DNA from: an uncultured bacterium
Lineage (GTDB): Bacteria > Cyanobacteriota > Vampirovibrionia > Gastranaerophilales > Gastranaerophilaceae
Length of the DNA stretch: 12,974 bases
Assembly (NCBI GenBank): GCA_900551675.1
Contig: URXH01000056.1
Span: forward strand, 1-12,974
Reading direction: 5' to 3'
The notes beneath the pieces were generated by a model that made no database searches, was not told the DNA's origin, and saw only the letters and a program-made list of their open reading frames with translations. Shown in pieces: positions 12,921 through 12,974 of this stretch; positions within the stretch are counted from its first letter, which is position 1, and each line of letters begins with the position of its first letter. Made by a program: the position numbers and the translations under genes.

Positions 12921-12974
12921 ATGGATAGAGAAGAGCTGAGAATCGCCCCCCCCCCGAAAAACCTGTTATAAAAA
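12921..12974 (+). CDS. start of a gene interrupted by a C10 tract (partial, out of frame as sequenced)
   Basis: The ATG at 12921 follows a perfect AGGAGG (12907-12912) by 8 nt and a near-consensus promoter, so strong expression is expected. The frame reads MDREELRIAPPP and then meets a run of ten C (12946-12955), after which the tenth-C frame ends in TAA at 12969-12971, a 16-codon ORF. With 11 C it would read EKPVIK and stay open to the window edge; with 9 C it also stays open (RKTCYK). Either the gene is phase-variable and off here, or the tract length is an assembly or sequencing error near the contig end. The product cannot be identified from so few residues. Confidence 0.6.
12946..12955 (+). 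repeat. C10 homopolymer at codons 9-12 of the last gene
   Basis: Ten consecutive C, flanked by G and GAAA. It occupies the coding strand and is the second such tract in the window. It sits at the 5' end of the reading frame, where a change of length acts as an on/off switch. Confidence 0.95.

Noticed and set aside
1..12974. CRISPR array, tRNA, rRNA, riboswitch, insertion sequence or att sites
   Set aside because: I found no regularly spaced repeats, cloverleaf-like sequence, transposase motifs or long direct repeats. The only repeats are those listed.

Overview
The window is AT-rich bacterial DNA, densely packed, with 14 supported protein genes (two cut by the window edges) and no rRNA, tRNA, CRISPR array or transposase that I can see. 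A fused B12-binding/radical SAM-DUF2344 protein directly followed by RNase E/G is an arrangement I associate with cyanobacteria and their relatives. Together with low GC, gut-type surface genes and a pilin-like gene, this suggests a non-photosynthetic relative of the cyanobacteria (Gastranaerophilales/Melainabacteria type). That lineage assignment is inference; no marker gene in the window settles it.

Layout. (1) 1-1719, minus strand: a BlaI/MecI-like repressor, a small hypothetical protein and a secreted serpin-like protein, apparently one operon, with a 10-bp inverted repeat at its promoter. (2) 1813-2967, minus: an exported protein with a glycine-rich helical hairpin and an Ig-like C-terminal domain, from an apparently leaderless promoter. 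(3) 3094-3747, plus: two tandem paralogues, each carrying two copies of a ~35-residue 'RWYD' repeat. (4) 3740-5578, minus: a left-handed beta-helix acyltransferase and a GT-D (DUF1792) glycosyltransferase, probably surface-glycan genes. They share an N-terminal 'FGLR' segment, and the glycosyltransferase contains a run of ten G. (5) 5666-10945, plus: a compact run of hypothetical protein, radical SAM/DUF2344, RNase E/G, a small membrane protein and a type IV pilin-like protein. (6) 10967-11917, minus: ketopantoate reductase family. (7) 12081-12860, plus: a degenerate HD-GYP protein. (8) 12921 to the end: the start of a strongly initiated gene interrupted by a second run of ten C, which puts it out of frame in this sequence.

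The most interesting signals are these. Two 10-nt G/C homopolymers lie inside coding sequence of an AT-rich genome; one is in frame in a glycosyltransferase and one is out of frame at codons 9-12 of another gene, the usual signature of slipped-strand phase variation. The RWYD repeat family is unrecognised. Three genes have a -10 box exactly 6 nt before the ATG and no Shine-Dalgarno sequence, so leaderless and SD-led translation seem to coexist. The RWYD transcript may run antisense through the whole acyltransferase gene to a terminator placed just beyond it.
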